Both the position numbers and the translations under genes were made by a program. Below the pieces are notes generated by a model that saw nothing but the letters and a program-made list of their open reading frames with translations, had not been told where the DNA came from and did no database searches. A stretch of DNA of 13,408 nucleotides from CAYUCJ01 sp049282265 (GTDB taxonomy: Bacteria > Desulfobacterota > DSM-4660 > Desulfatiglandales > Desulfatiglandaceae). The stretch covers positions 1-13,408 of the forward strand of contig JBAPTR010000169.1 of NCBI GenBank assembly GCA_049282265.1, in the 5' to 3' direction. This document shows, piece after piece, positions 13,079 through 13,408 of the stretch (position 1 is the first letter of the stretch; each line of letters starts with the position of its first letter).

Positions 13079-13408
13079 CTACTGTGTGGGCAGCTTCACG
13101 ATGAAGGTGCTGCCCTTTCCTCTGACACCATACACCTCAATAGTCCCGGCATGCTGTTTCACGATGGCATAGGCGATGGAAAGCCTCAATCCTATGCCTT
13201 CTCCCATGGAAGCGGTCGTAAAAAAGGGATCGAATATTTTGTCGATATTTTTCCTCGGTATGCCATCCCCCGTATCTGTTATCCGAAGCAAAACGTCCCC
13301 AACCCGACTTTCTGCTGAGAGCGTCAGGATACCTCCATTCGGCATGGCCGCAATGGCGTTCAGGAAAAGGTTGAGGAACAACTGCTGGAGAAGTCCGTAA
13401 ACCCCCTG
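13079..13408 (-). CDS. Histidine kinase C-terminus (HATPase), cut by window edge, G2 box altered
   Basis: The 109 visible residues are the ATP-binding domain from the N-box to the end: NLFLNAIAAMPNGG, G1 as DTGDGIP, IFDPFFTT, then G2, then GKGSTFIVKLP at the C-terminus. The G2 box reads GEGIGLRLSIAYAI where GTGLGLS is usual, so the second-to-last glycine is Arg (AGG). This lies in the ATP lid and may weaken ATP binding. HisKA and any sensor domains lie beyond 13408. It is followed at six bases by the degenerate receiver, so both members of this pair show damage. Confidence 0.85.
   Translation of the reverse strand, partial: QGVYGLLQQLFLNLFLNAIAAMPNGGILTLSAESRVGDVLLRITDTGDGIPRKNIDKIFDPFFTTASMGEGIGLRLSIAYAIVKQHAGTIEVYGVRGKGSTFIVKLPTQ

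Noticed and set aside
1..13408. CRISPR array, insertion sequence or phage genes
   Set aside because: No regularly spaced repeats were seen, and no transposase, integrase or phage structural sequence is visible in any frame.

Overview
The window reads as a sensory and second-messenger gene island from a bacterium of the former Deltaproteobacteria (Desulfobacterota). This is an inference from protein style: PAS/GAF hybrid histidine kinases, REC-HD-GYP and REC-GAF-cyclase architectures, and a two-cluster ferredoxin tail of the kind common in anaerobes. No taxonomic marker gene is present. Every substantial gene lies on the minus strand. Plus-strand content is limited to remnants and tiny ORFs.

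Layout from left to right. Positions 1-612 hold the N-terminal third of a hydantoinase/oxoprolinase (HyuA-type) ATPase that runs off the window. Upstream of it is AT-rich DNA (613-1183) with a perfect FNR-type palindrome and GTATAC-centred palindromes. Positions 1184-2328 form a scar-like zone: a ferredoxin piece with all eight cysteines but no start codon, two tiny ORFs, a tRNA-like 3' half interrupted by two hairpins, and several inverted repeats and terminator-like structures. Positions 2329-4828 hold decayed signalling genes: a REC protein fused by deletion to the last part of a kinase, a PAS histidine kinase with at least four single-base indels, a 30-codon membrane mini-ORF and a coiled-coil kinase fragment. 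Positions 4841-12346 are the intact core. Positions 12678-13408 hold a frameshifted receiver lacking its Asp and Lys and the C-terminus of another kinase with a damaged G2 box.

The core, in transcription order, is: an 855-residue hybrid kinase (REC-GAF-PAS-HisKA-HATPase-REC), a 59-residue zinc-ribbon-like tail protein, a REC-HD-GYP c-di-GMP phosphodiesterase, a membrane GAF kinase homologue whose phospho-acceptor His is Asn, a REC-GAF-class III adenylate cyclase, and a 102-residue protein resembling the c-di-GMP-binding MshEN domain. The first four are packed at gaps of 0, -8 and +2 bases, which suggests translational coupling. My inference is one signalling unit in which phosphotransfer sets both c-di-GMP breakdown and cAMP synthesis, with the small MshEN-like protein as a possible c-di-GMP reader. 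Degenerate signalling residues recur (REC Asp to Glu or Asn, kinase His to Asn, G2 Gly to Arg). Several components may therefore be scaffolds or pseudo-enzymes, or the island may be partly decaying.
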